Source: Phallus indusiatus
Lineage: Eukaryota; Basidiomycota; Agaricomycetes; Phallales; Phallaceae
Assembly (NCBI GenBank): GCA_027605045.1
Contig: JAQFWX010000142.1
Location: 1 to 64,000 of the forward strand
Length of the DNA stretch: 64,000 nt
Reading direction: 5' to 3'
How positions within the stretch are numbered: the first letter of the stretch is position 1; every line of letters starts with the position of its first letter. The notes below the pieces were generated by a model. That model ran no database searches. It saw only the letters and a list, made by a program, of their open reading frames with translations, and had not been told where the DNA came from. Shown piece by piece: positions 48,473 to 59,968 of the stretch. Made by a program: the position numbers and the translations under genes.

Positions 48473-51400
48473 TCATTGTTTCTTTTTCTCCTTTATATCA
48501 CGAATCATCTCAGTATTTACGTCTCGCATGAGCCACTCTCCTAATACACAGATTCCAGCGCTCCATACTAGTAATAACGATGTTATACAAAAGAAGGAGA
48601 TTGATTGTCCAATCTCCAACCACGATCCTAGAAACCGATGTGAGCTGAGGTTACAGGTTTGACAGAACAGTATGACACCCACCGGTGTCGGTAACATTGT
48701 AGAAGAAGGTCAGAGTCATGCCTGTAAACCTATTAAAAACCGTCCCCAAATTTCTTCAAAATGACATCAACTCACCATCTGTTAAGCTCATCGCGATGAG
48801 AAAAAGTGAGAATGGGGGTAAACTTAGTCTGGAAGTAATATTGGCGAATGCGGCTGCCAAAATGATATATGGAGACACGTTTTTAAATATCTAACCAAGG
48901 TCGGTTTTGTTCAAAACGTTAGCTATACAAGGAACCTACTAATAAAGACGACATCAAATATGGATTGAATACGGGAGTCAGACGGTAAACGGGCTCTAGG
49001 TAAAAGGACCTAAATGAATCAATGTAAGCTTGGGATAATTTCGCGCCTAAGTTGAACGACGTACGACATAGATGCAACACTTTGTTTGATTATTTCAATA
49101 AAGTTTAAAAATGAAGTTGAATCGCAACTTACTTTCCCGTTCCGAAAAACACCACTTGAACAAAGAATAAGAAATACAATGCAACACGGATATCGTCTAT
49201 CTGGAGAGACCGAAGTCCAGTGTTGCGTTTCCCATTGCTATATGCTCGGTCTGTCTCTACCCGAAGCCATCCCACTAAGGTAATGCAAAACGAGACGAAG
49301 AATAGGCCTTCGATGCTGATCGACAATATAATAAAGCATGGACAAATAGAGAGAAAAAGAGAGAGCAGTCTGGAAAACGCGTTATCGGATTTTGAGCCCT
49401 TGTTTTGGGATATATAAGGTATAGCGGGGGATATAACTGTTCATTCGGATCAGTTATATGGGTTTTTAAAAGGCAAGCATCGTCTTACTGAAGTAAAGCC
49501 AGCCCAAAAACTGGTTAAGGAATGGGAGACCTTGCTTGGATTGTAAACTCCGAACCGAAGAAGAGGTTAAGAGCAACGATAGAAGTATTAACGAAGTCTG
49601 CATGCATGTTATAAATGCCAACATTTGACAGCCACGAACATCGCACTGACCTGGAAAATATATGACCAAGTATATCTATTCAAGATCCACATGGAGCATA
49701 ATGATGTAAAAATCATTAACAATCCTCCTAAAAAGCTAATCTCAGAGTCAATAATAAAATATTGCCAAAATGTCAGAGAAGAATTCACATGAGATCCAGA
49801 GATTCAGTCTTCTCAACGCTTAAAAGTGGGAACACGGCAGTGATGATACAAGATATAAACCACGAAATCCATGTATTCCATTGAGCGTGTGTTAATTTTA
49901 CCCCGCCTTTGGGAATAACAAGTAACGGCAGGATAATGAAGCCTATACTCCAGATTTGGCGATGTGTATATCCTATCTATAAAATTGGATGGATTTATAT
50001 GGCTTGTTTATTGGACGCAACTGCTTACCACCATCGCGAGTAAGGCTAAAACAGTTGCCATCCATTTGATGACAAGAGACGCCGAAAATCCCTCAAACTG
50101 GACCTTTTCCTTTTGAATTCGGCCGTAATAGGCTTGAAACCGTATTATGATCTCGCTCCAGAAGAATAGTGGAAAAGAGATGTAGCTGTAATATGTAATG
50201 GGACTTTGATGCATTACGAACAACACAGACATGAGGACGAAGACCCCCATGAACATAGTCCGGATGATCCAGATAGAAGTCGTCGAAGGTTCCACGCCTT
50301 GAAGAAATTCTAAACCTTGAAAATTAGGGAGAATTAAAATGGCATTATATACGGCCCAGCCGATATATCCTGCTGTAATTATTAGGCGGATGAGTGTTCT
50401 ATCGTAACTGTAAAGTTTGTCAATGATACGATCTCATTTGACACCAGACGACAAGACTGACGTTTCTAGGTATCGTAAGCCTTCCAAAGTCAATTCAATT
50501 AACTTCGCGATTTCGCGTCGTGCTTCGTCGTAAGACTTTCTTGAGATGAGAGTCTCGATTTTCGATATGAGTGCGCTTCCAGGTAATTCATCTAGCTGTA
50601 ATCCCTTGTGAAGTTTACTAAAAGGCTGATACGCCAGCGTTTGAGAAGCCTTGAGATCTTAGACCACATTAGTTAGGGGGGATTGGAGAAGATATGTCGG
50701 CCTACTATGTTTGAAACGATAATGTTCTAATATGACCTACAATGTCCGATTTCAGATGGATTTCGGTAGACTAAAAAATTACGGGAATACTTTTGCATTG
50801 ACTGCACTAGCTTCAATGCTAGCGTCTTTATCACTCAGAAAGCCCAGGTTCTCGCTGCTGTATATGTCGGGTAAGACACCAACAGAGTTGACGGGAAACG
50901 GCCTTCCTAATAGTGCTGCCATCAAGGATGCAATATCAGCTTGGTTGACGTCAAGAGGCTCGACAGGAATATTCCAAGCAAAAGATGGCCTGTCATTTAA
51001 AGAAGGAGCAGAATTACGGATCCCAGAACCCCAAAGTATTAGGGGGGTACGTGTATTATCGGGATCTATATTTGATCAGCGTGTAGTTTTTGGTCACACC
51101 AGTGTTAGCTGACCTCCGTCTCCATGGTTTCCACGATAGGACATTCCATGGTCAGCGGTAAAAATGTACGCAGTTCGGGACTCGTCCGTTTGATAGAAAG
51201 ACTTGAACAGGGCTTCCGTTTGTTGCACTATTGAGTCCACATGAATAATGTTTTTCATATATTCCTGAGTAACTGTAAATTCGGTACAAACAGCGAAAAG
51301 AGAAGTCACTGACCTCCGAATGTGGACGGTAAGCGTGTCCGGTGGTGTCTAAACCCAAAAGATGTAGGAAAAACACTGTCCCAGGAGAACGAAGTTGAGC

Positions 51401-52296
51401 GTCCAATTGTGAATCGTAGGTAGCATTATGAAAAAGTTCGGTTAAACGATCCAGTACCCATGTGTCAAGTGCAGTGGCATCTTTTAGTGGGATGTAAGTA
51501 TGGCACATAGCAGAAGTAGTTTCGACGACCTTTGGTGAAGTCTTCCTCGTGCTCGTCGTATGACCAAGTGAGAACTCTACCAGGCGTAGCTCCTTTGGCG
51601 AACATGGGAAGTATATCCGGGGATCCAAACGAGAATGTGATCTCTGATTGATTGAAAACGGAATCGAAATCAACCTTGGCAGAAGTTAAATGCGCGACAA
51701 GTACTGCAAAGGTTGCTTGAAATCTTACGGGATTAGTTTTCCAGCCCTATTGAATGGGGGAGTAAGGGGTAAAGTAGCGTTTAAACGCGGTGATCACTAA
51801 CCTTGGTAACTGCAGAGACATCTTCATACATTCCCGCAATAAGGGCAACGTGACCTGGGCGTGATTCCGTTGGGACGCGGGTGTGCGAAATGCCAAAAGC
51901 TCCTCGCGTTTCGACTACAGAGCGTAAAAAGGGTGCGACTACTTCCGGCGAGCTTGGCACGAAAGGAAAAGGATTGAGATTGAACAATAAGTCAGCACGT
52001 AGTCCATCGCCTGAAAAATATGAGGAACGTACCAGAGAGATTACAAAAGAACGCAAGCTCACCGACTATTAATACAAGCCTGTCCGCTTGGGGTCTTTCG
52101 GTGCTAAAATGTTGCATTCCATGAACAACCGGACTGGTGAAGTAGCAGTCGAATACAGAAAGGATATATATCTGTCCTATCAAGCTTATATTGGAAGGAA
52201 ATGCAGAAACGCGAGAGTTACCGAATGGAATGCCAAACCCAACAGGAGAAGAAAGGAGACTTGGGAGCGAGTTTCATTAGAGGGTGATGTCGGCAT
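48473..52296 (-). CDS. mcd4: GPI ethanolamine phosphate transferase 1 (MCD4/PIG-N)
   Basis: Twenty minus-strand exons: 52296-52222, 52171-52063, 52010-51802, 51746-51729, 51674-51530, 51480-51314, 51264-51114, 51065-50791, 50736-50706, 50657-50462, 50407-50029, 49976-49789, 49735-49651, 49597-49489, 49436-49133, 49079-49068, 49009-48940, 48890-48776, 48721-48683, 48627-48473; 943 aa, normal for Mcd4. The N-terminal anchor is [20 protein letters not shown]. Lumenal alkaline-phosphatase-fold motifs: [59 protein letters not shown] and [11 protein letters not shown]. Many membrane spans follow. It ends KEKKKQ, with Lys at -3 and -4, an ER-retrieval signal. Known role: adds ethanolamine phosphate to the first mannose of GPI precursors in the ER. 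Two exons are very small (18 and 12 nt). Confidence 0.94.
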
Positions 52297-52813
52297 CCTT
52301 TATGAGCTCTCTTCCAAACACAACGAGTGACCTTCTAATTATTACACGCTTTTCTTTAAAGGAAGAGAGGAAATGAACAGCTTTGTTGCCCCAGTTCAAA
52401 TCCGACACGATGGCGATCTCCGTTCTCGGGCGTCAGTTGTCTTTCTGTTTCATTCGAGTTCTAATCGCAGCTTTGTTTCCATATTCTGCCATTCATTCGC
52501 ACCAAAAGGCTCGTCGTAAAGTCTCGTAAGGTGCATGTGATTCATTGATATGATCCAAAGTCGATCCTCAAATGTAATTTTCAGAGTGATGCATGCCCTA
52601 TTATGTAACGAGAAATCGAGTGCACGATCTTGAAATACTCGCTCGCTTACTACTCTAGCGCGATTCAAGTTTGGATCTATTACTTGCACGGAAATCTGCG
52701 AGCTTCAAACGCGGTTTGGAAATGGTGGAACGATTGTCGCGCTTCGTCAAATACTAGCCGAAACATCCCCAATTTTTTGCTCTTCTACTTATTCACCCCG
52801 TTTGCCCTGCGCA
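52297..52813. promoter_or_regulatory. Divergent intergenic region between MCD4 and F-box 1
   Basis: This 517 bp must hold both promoters. It carries no convincing open frame; an apparent minus-strand frame at 52450-52689 is unrelated to known proteins. Inference from position. Confidence 0.4.
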
Positions 52814-54454
52814 ATGAAAGGGATTGACCGTGTCCCTCAAGATATCTTTCGAGAAATAATACGAGATGCTTATAACCATAGTCTCGCTATACCGTTCCGC
52901 GAACTGCATTTCCATTATCAATTAACAGCTCCCGCCCCTCCTATCATCGCGTCCCATGTTTGTCGTTCCTGGAGACGCGTCCTTTTATCCGATCCCACAA
53001 TGTGGACATGTATTTCAGCTCCACAACTCAATCCAGATGGAATACTGGAGTTACTCCGCCGATCAGGCTCTGCCTTGTTGAACGTCTTTCTTGAATTCGA
53101 TAGCGAAGTCTGCGACAGCGAACTAGAGCATGAGAGCACTTCAAACATGTTCTCCACACTATTTCAGCAAATCCATCGGTTTAAAGCCTTATACGTATAT
53201 GTTTTCTCTAAATATTGCTTTTCTTGGTCCCCTAAGGTGGTCGCGGAAGCATCAATCAGACAAATTCTGCCCTACCTTCAACGACCTGCGCCAAAACTCC
53301 AGTCGTTTTGCTTTAAGCACGTTGAATTCTTGGTCTCAGAGGCAAAGCTCGATGAAACATTCCTGGATACACTATTTTCTGGAGAAACTCCAAACCTTAA
53401 ATGTATACACCGTGAACTTTTCGACGGCGCCCTACGACAACTACAACCAAATCCTCTGATCCGCGACCTGTCAGAGCTCCATCTCACTATGGTTGATAAC
53501 CCTTCCCGCGTGGACTCAGATCTCCTACTCGACTATTTTGAGCTGTCGCCTTGCCTTAAGCTGTTTAGTTTTCAAGTATTCTGTGACCCAGATGGAAATA
53601 TGATCAGTGCAACCTGTCCCCGCCGCGACCGCAAGATCAATCTACCCCACTTGCAAAAGCTTGTGCTCAATGTGGACTTCGCAGTCGAACTACTGGACGT
53701 GATCTTTAATCACCTGTCTTTTCCGTCGAATATCGAATGGAAGGTCGTTTCTGAACCTGTCGAACTTGGGACCTCGCCGCAATTACTCCAGCTTTTGTCC
53801 CAGGCCCAATTCACCTCCCTTCATATAAGTTTCGACAACGAAGGCATGGTGACATTCTCCTTTACGAAATGCTGCAACCCGCCATGCCTTGGTCTCGTCA
53901 ATGACCATGAGCTCGTATTCATTCAAAACGACCTGTGTCCTATATCGGATTACTGGCATCTACTATGGCAATCTGTGAAACCGTCCGATATCACGCACTT
54001 GGGGTTTTATTTCGAGGGTAGAATCGATCGGCCGAAACCTGCAACGTTTCAAACGATCTTTACTTCATTGAAGAATCTAGAGACCCTATTTGTTAGACAG
54101 TATTGTGACTATTGGCACTCCGAACCCGACAAGGAATCGTGCTTGGTATGCCTTTCAGCACTAATACCGATATCAAAAGACTCTACAATTTCGGAATCTG
54201 GTTCGGGAATAATGAATTTGAAAACATCGTTTCCCTGCCCCTTGCTGCGGGAAATATTTGTCGACCTGAAGAAGTCCTTGGACAGGAGGCATGCAGCTGT
54301 GTTCCCCGTGTTTTGCGACAGACGGCGAGAAGCAGGGTATCCTCTCCGATTCTCTGTTCGTTGTATAAAGATTGAGGAAGATGCTCAGCGTCTGGAAGAC
54401 AATAGTTCCATCAACTTCGTCTCAATTGTACCCAGGTCGTCGATGACGCGATGA
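52814..54454 (+). CDS. F-box protein, paralogue 1 of a duplicated pair
   Basis: A single exon encodes 546 aa from ATG 52814; the frame is open further up but has no other ATG. It opens MKGIDRVPQDIFREIIRDAY, and ASHVCRSWRRVLLSDPTMWT completes the F-box region (about residues 3-65). The body has leucine-rich helices typical of agaric F-box proteins. It aligns along its whole length with 59969-61594: NPDGI-x-ELLRRS, FQQIHRFK-x-LYV, ILPYLQRPAPKLQ, FTSLHI and ETLFVRQ are shared. Expected role: substrate receptor for an SCF ubiquitin ligase. Substrate unknown. The C-terminus differs most between the two. Confidence 0.88.
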   Translation: MKGIDRVPQDIFREIIRDAYNHSLAIPFRELHFHYQLTAPAPPIIASHVCRSWRRVLLSDPTMWTCISAPQLNPDGILELLRRSGSALLNVFLEFDSEVCDSELEHESTSNMFSTLFQQIHRFKALYVYVFSKYCFSWSPKVVAEASIRQILPYLQRPAPKLQSFCFKHVEFLVSEAKLDETFLDTLFSGETPNLKCIHRELFDGALRQLQPNPLIRDLSELHLTMVDNPSRVDSDLLLDYFELSPCLKLFSFQVFCDPDGNMISATCPRRDRKINLPHLQKLVLNVDFAVELLDVIFNHLSFPSNIEWKVVSEPVELGTSPQLLQLLSQAQFTSLHISFDNEGMVTFSFTKCCNPPCLGLVNDHELVFIQNDLCPISDYWHLLWQSVKPSDITHLGFYFEGRIDRPKPATFQTIFTSLKNLETLFVRQYCDYWHSEPDKESCLVCLSALIPISKDSTISESGSGIMNLKTSFPCPLLREIFVDLKKSLDRRHAAVFPVFCDRRREAGYPLRFSVRCIKIEEDAQRLEDNSSINFVSIVPRSSMTR

Positions 54455-55370
54455 CTGAAACGTAAATAACTCTATTGATCGATACTCTGAAGTAGTATTC
54501 ATCGTTCTTTAATCATCGCTAGATGCAATACAACTAGTATTTCTCCAGAGTCACTTCTTCCGATGTGTTAGAGAATTGTGACTGAGCGTGTTCAAGATCT
54601 ATGGGGTGTTTCGGAATGATCATGTCACGCGGCTCTGAGTGGATATTGATCCTAGCTCATCAACCCTGCGTTTCGCTCATTAACATGCGCCATTAATGTG
54701 TCTCGTTGAAAGGGAAAGGATATCCATTCATTTCCGCTATGAAACATCACAAGGTTTTTTTTGGAGAAGTCACCTTCCACAAGTTGATTACTATGCCAAT
54801 TCCTGTCAACTTCATAGATGAATGTCTATTATACTACCTTATACAACCTGGACTCGACGATCGGAAGGACGTGCATCTCGTTGTTATGTACCAGCACAAT
54901 TTGGTTCTGTTTGGGCAGCGATCGACCTGATCATCGGAAACGACGTCGACATCTTTTGTTCGGCCAAAAATAAGGCTGAATAGAATGTATAGGCGGCGAA
55001 GCCACTCTTGAAAGGACGCGACATCATGATGCTATTGCAAGCTTCAAAGCTTTAGGGGAGCTGTTTTCCTGGGCTTCCATATTTTCTCGATATCCGTGCA
55101 TACATTCAACACGTCGATGTGTTATATTTATCCTCTAACAGGTACATATCACCTCTAGGCGATGATATTAGACCATTCCCATACGCTACCTTACGATCTG
55201 AATTCATAGAAGGTATCCATCCGATGACGTATCTTCTTACCGGTACCATTTCAGCCTAGTGAGAAGCATCGAGAAGCTCTTAGGGTATCTCTCCGCCCAG
55301 ACGCATAAATATTCACTTGTTTACTGGCACATCCTGTCTTCGCCCGCTCCATTTCTTCCCTCTTCCAAAA
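54455..55370. other. Intergenic between F-box 1 and fasciclin 1
   Basis: This is 916 bp. The short frame 54706-54930 has no recognisable similarity. ATAAATATTCAC at 55306-55317 is the probable TATA element of fasciclin 1, since a matching ATAAATATCCAC stands before fasciclin 2. Confidence 0.5.
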
Positions 55371-56805
55371 ATGCGTCTCTCTCTGTTGCTCGCTCTCCCT
55401 CTGCTGTGTCATGCACAAGGAACAACTGCGCCAGCTCAAAATGCAACTCAAGTTTCCCAACTGGCATCCCTCGCACAATTTCTTACAGCGTCTGGTGAAA
55501 ATGTCTTCGTTAACGCCACCGAGCGTGTCGTTGGCACTCAAGTTGGAAGCCAGTTCGTGGCCGAACTTGTCAACGCTGTTACGGGGAACGAGAGTACGAC
55601 GATATTCGTCCCAGACAACAATGCCTGTACGCTGCTCTCGCTCTCTTCCTCTCTCCTTATGTCTCACTCCTATGAACAGTCACTGGGTCCCCTCCTAAAA
55701 ATATAACTGATCTGAACGTTCTTAGTGCCATTTTCACGTACCATATAATTAGAGGAAAACTCACAACGGACAACATTGCTTCGTTCCCCAACTATACTCT
55801 TGCTCGGACCTTGATGAATTCTTCGCAACTTGTTCAACTCGAGGGAGGCGAAGGTCAAGTTTTGGCAATCACAAATGACAACGGTACCATCAAAGTCATT
55901 GGCCAAAAGTATGTCTTTTCTCGTCTGGGGTGTGCCCCCTTCATTTCATGGAGATACTGATCATATTCGTTTTAGCACACCTGTCCAGGTCGTTTCATCC
56001 ATTTCGTTACCCTCTAACGGTACCAATCCCAATCTACAAGCCTATGTTCTGAGCACCGTTTTGGATCCTCCTCCACCCCTCGATGACGTATTCTTTTCGA
56101 CTAATCTCAGCGCCTTCAAGGCAGCAGCTCAACAAACGTCACAACTTGAATCTCTAGAGGCAACTCGCGGTGTAACTATTTTCGCGCCATCAGATGCAGC
56201 GGCAACCGTCCTCACCTCTGGCAATAATTCCGCACTGAGCAATATTACCGCGTTAAGTGCTATCCTTGGAAATCACGTCATAAATGGTACAACAGTGTAC
56301 TCCACCCAGTTCCCACTGAACGCCATCTCAGCTTCTGGAGAGCCGTTGACGATTAGTACGAATTCTTCGGGTGTATTTGTTTCAAGTGGATCCAGCACCG
56401 CCAAGATCATCCAGCCTGATATCTTGACTTCCAATGGTGTTGTCCACGTGATAAACGGTGTTCTTCTCAATGCAGCCGAGAATCAAACAGCAGCTAGCTC
56501 CGCGTACGTTTTATTGTAATCCGTAATTTGACTGTCTTTTTTAATATTTGTATTCCCATAGTTTTGCGTCTGCCTCGTCTGCAGCTGCAACTGCAGCTTC
56601 AGCTCAAGCGACACAAACCAGTCCTGTTGGTAGTTCCAGCCCGTCTGGTGTAGGATCCTCGTCGTCAGGTTCTTCTGGCTCAACGAATTCGACGTCTTCT
56701 AATGGCAAAAACGGGTCTAGCAGTCTCATAAGTCACAAAGCTTCCTTTGGATATATAATGTCTATCTTCCTTTCGATAATTGTCGGTTACGTTTTCGCTC
56801 AATAA
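55371..56805 (+). CDS. Secreted GPI-anchored protein with two fasciclin domains, copy 1
   Basis: Exons 55371-55626, 55680-55908, 55976-56503 and 56562-56805 give 418 aa. The signal peptide is MRLSLLLALPLLCHAQG. Fasciclin domain 1 runs about 20-175 (STTIFVPDNNAFTGSPPKNI, then LSAIFTYHII) and domain 2 about 195-340 (VTIFAPSDAA, ILGNHVINGTTVY, GVVHVINGVLL). N-glycosylation sites (NAT, NIT, NGT) are frequent. A Ser/Thr/Gly-rich stalk and the hydrophobic end MSIFLSIIVGYVFAQ fit a GPI anchor. Known role: cell-surface adhesion or wall-matrix proteins. Exon sizes match copy 2 except in the last exon. Confidence 0.92.
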
Positions 56806-58071
56806 TTGAGTTTTGATGAAATTTATTATCACGATGTTTACTTAATGTTTCTATGCTCTTTCTGTAATGCATTCATTCAAATATACTTTTTTGTTGGTTG
56901 GGCTTTACTATGTATCACGATGTATCTCCGGAAAGAATGATTACGAGACAGAACATGCGTATCTGACAAAAAGTACGAGAAATACATAGCAATATCTTGA
57001 TGGAACTGGGAGCGACGTTTTGCGAGATTCATTCATGAGCAAGTCAAGCAACCTCGCACTGCAAACTGAAGTGACGCACTCGCCAGACTGGTCTCGTTTT
57101 TGTCGCTGTTGTATCACATCGATAACCTTGGCTTTCGATGAAAGAAAAAAGTTCTAACAAAGTTTTTTGACAAAAAGACGAATCGTTTGATCAGTTGAGG
57201 GATGAACGAATCACAACAGCACTTTGATGGAAATTAACGTATATGCTACCTTTTTATTCCATTGTCGGAACTACTTAGTCTTCAAACTTCTACGAACTGT
57301 GTATGTTTAAGATAAAATGTGAAATTTGGGGGAATGGTAGGGTCCCAATTAGAGGGAGAATAAGACTGTCCGCTGAGTCTGTGTCACGCGACGCTGAAAG
57401 CGCGCAATAGTGACTCTTCCGCTGCTTTCGATGAGCCCATCATTTCATTTCACTTGCTTTTCGGTTTATGTATGTTGTTCTACTTTAGCTTTGACGAGCT
57501 AACTTTTATTACACTATCGTTTACTAGTGTATCCGTTACGGCTGTCTAAAGTGACTGATTAAACAATCATGTATCGTGCAGGCTCGTGCAGTGTGGTGTT
57601 GCACAGCCTTGAACGGGCATTGGCCCCCATTAACCTTCATTAACCCTGATGCAAAATGATCAGTCAACGGCGAAGGCATTCAAAAATGTTGTGTGTTAGC
57701 TGGTTGGCCGCTCTTCCGTCCGTCGCTTTATTCGTCCATCCTTCGTCTCAGAGTTGAGGTCAATGCATTCATCCCGCCCAATATGCCTTTCGAGTGTGCA
57801 GTGACCAGATGATGAATCGGGGTCTTCAAAAATTGGCGGCTTTAAGCGTTGTTTCTGTGATTAACGGGTATAAAGCCCTTCGCCGAGATTACCAATATCA
57901 ACTCACCGCTCCTTGTTTCCGCATTGCCTCGTAATATGTGGAAGCATTTAAGTACAGGTACCTATTTATTTAACCCTCTCCGTACAGATGCAAAGTGCAT
58001 ATAAATATCCACTTTACTGACACATCGTATTCAGTCTTCGTTTGCTCATCCTGGACCTCTCACTATCCAAA
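56806..58071. other. Intergenic between the two fasciclin genes
   Basis: This is 1.27 kb with no coding frame of note. The last 60 bp (ATAAATATCCAC at 58000-58011) resemble the fasciclin 1 promoter. No F-box remnant was recognised here, which matters for how the four-gene block arose. Confidence 0.5.
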
Positions 58072-59496
58072 ATGCATTTCTCATTGTTGCTTGCTCTCCC
58101 TCTGCTGTCTGTTGCACAAGAAACAACTACGCCTGTCCAAAACGCAACTCAGCTAGCCGAACTAGCTTTCCTTGCAAATTTTCTCGCAGAAGACGGTGAG
58201 AGTTCTTTCGTAAACGCCACCGACCGTGTACTGGGTTCCCAAGCCGGAAACGAATATGTGCTCGATCTTGCAAGCATTGTTACCAGCAACGAAAGTGCAA
58301 CAATACTCGTCCCCAACAACGATGCCTGTACGGTGTTCTTCACTTCTTCACCTTCTTGCCTTGATTCTAATGCCTAATGTCTCACTCCTATGAACAGTCG
58401 CCCAGTCTCCTCCGAAGAATATAACCGATTTGAACACACTTGGCGCCATTCTGACATATCATGTAGTTAAAGGGAGGTATACAACGGATAATATTGCTTC
58501 GTTCCCTAACTACATTCTTGCTCGGACCCTCATGAATACCTCGCAACTTGTTAAACTCGAAGGGGGCGAAGGTCAAGTTTTGGCAATCACAAATGACAAC
58601 GGTACCATCAAAATCATTAGTCAAAAGTATATAATTCTTACTTTTTCTTCCGCCTTATTTCAATGTACTAATTATTTTCTTTCAGCAAACCTGTTCAGGC
58701 ACTTAGACCAATTACGTTACCCTCTAACGTCACCAATTCCAACCTACAAGGCTATGTTCTGGACGCTGTTTTAGAACCTCCTCCGTCAATTGCAGACGCA
58801 TTAGCTTTGGGTGGTCTCAAAGCCTTACAAGGAGCAGTCCAACAGACGTCACTGCTCAAATCCTTAGAGGCATCTCAAGGTCAAACTATTTTTGCGCCAT
58901 CAGATATGGCATTTGCCTCTCTCGCCTCCGCCAATAACGTCGACCTAAGCAATTTAACCGCATTGGGTGCGATTATAGGAAATCACGTCATAAATGGTTC
59001 GACGCTGTATTCCCCTCAGTTCCCCTCGAACGCCATTACAGCACTTGGAGAGCCATTAACGTTCACCAAGAACTCGTCAGGTGTCTTTGTTTCGAGTGGA
59101 TCCAGCACCGCCAAGGTTATTCAACCTGATGTCTTAATTTCCAACGGTGTCGTCCATGTGATAGACAACGTTTTGCTCAATGTAGCAACGGACCCAACAG
59201 CAGCCAGCTCCGCGTACGCATTTTTGATATATTATGTATTATGTGTTGACTTTATCTCCCATAGTCTCGCATCCGCGTCGTCCGCTGCCGCAACTGCTGC
59301 TTCAGTTGAAGCGACACAAACTAGTCCTGTGGGTAGCTCGGGCCCATCCGGTTTAGGCTCTTCTTCATCTAGTTCTCCTGGCAATACTACAACTCCTAAT
59401 GGCAATAATGGCTCTAATGGTGCCCACAAAGCGTCCTTTGGATATATAACGTCTATCTTCCTTTCGATACTGGCGGGCTGCCTTATTACTCGATAA
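58072..59496 (+). CDS. Secreted GPI-anchored protein with two fasciclin domains, copy 2
   Basis: Exons 58072-58327, 58398-58626, 58686-59213 and 59265-59496 give 414 aa. The signal peptide is MHFSLLLALPLLSVAQE. Fasciclin domain 1 contains ATILVPNNDAFAQSPPKNI, GAILTYHVVKG and QVLAITNDNGTIKI. Domain 2 contains QTIFAPSDMAFASLAS, AIIGNHVINGSTLYSPQFP and GVVHVIDNVLLN. A Ser/Asn/Gly stalk and a GPI-type tail (ITSIFLSILAGCLITR) follow. Introns sit at identical positions to copy 1, and intron 1 keeps an almost identical 3' end (ATGTCTCACTCCTATGAACA). This is a clear tandem paralogue, likely functional. Confidence 0.92.
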
Positions 59497-59968
59497 TTGG
59501 ACATTTACGAACTTGACTATATATTAATGTCTGAACACGACGACGTAATTCTAATATACTACTCTTGTTGAATGACGTTAACCATGTGACGCCGTGATTC
59601 ATATCTACGTTGTCCTACTTGTAGTATGCTCAGTCTTATCCTTTGCTGCAGCCTTAAGATGACTTTCCAGATGGCCATCATACGAGCTGCTTACATCGTC
59701 CTGTTCCTGTTATTGTTACTAACGTTCTCCGAGTTGCATGTGGAACACACACCGTGACAGTACTTGCCCCGCCATTGGGCTAATGTAATGTGATAGAGCC
59801 TATGAAGCGACGCCTTTGAAAGTTTCGCTTTCGTAATGTTCATTTTCTCTGGCTTCCCTTACTTTATATGCTCTAAAGCTTGTGGATTCAGAAAAGTCGT
59901 CGCCCCGCCAATAGCCGAAACTCAAAATTGCTCTTCCTTCCACTCGCATACTCAGGACAATAAAAGGA
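59497..59968. other. Intergenic between fasciclin 2 and F-box 2
   Basis: This is 472 bp: the fasciclin 2 3' flank and F-box 2 promoter. The last ~45 bp before the ATG resemble the region before F-box 1 (both have a reading of the type ...GCTCTTC...CACTC/CACCC before the start). Confidence 0.4.
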
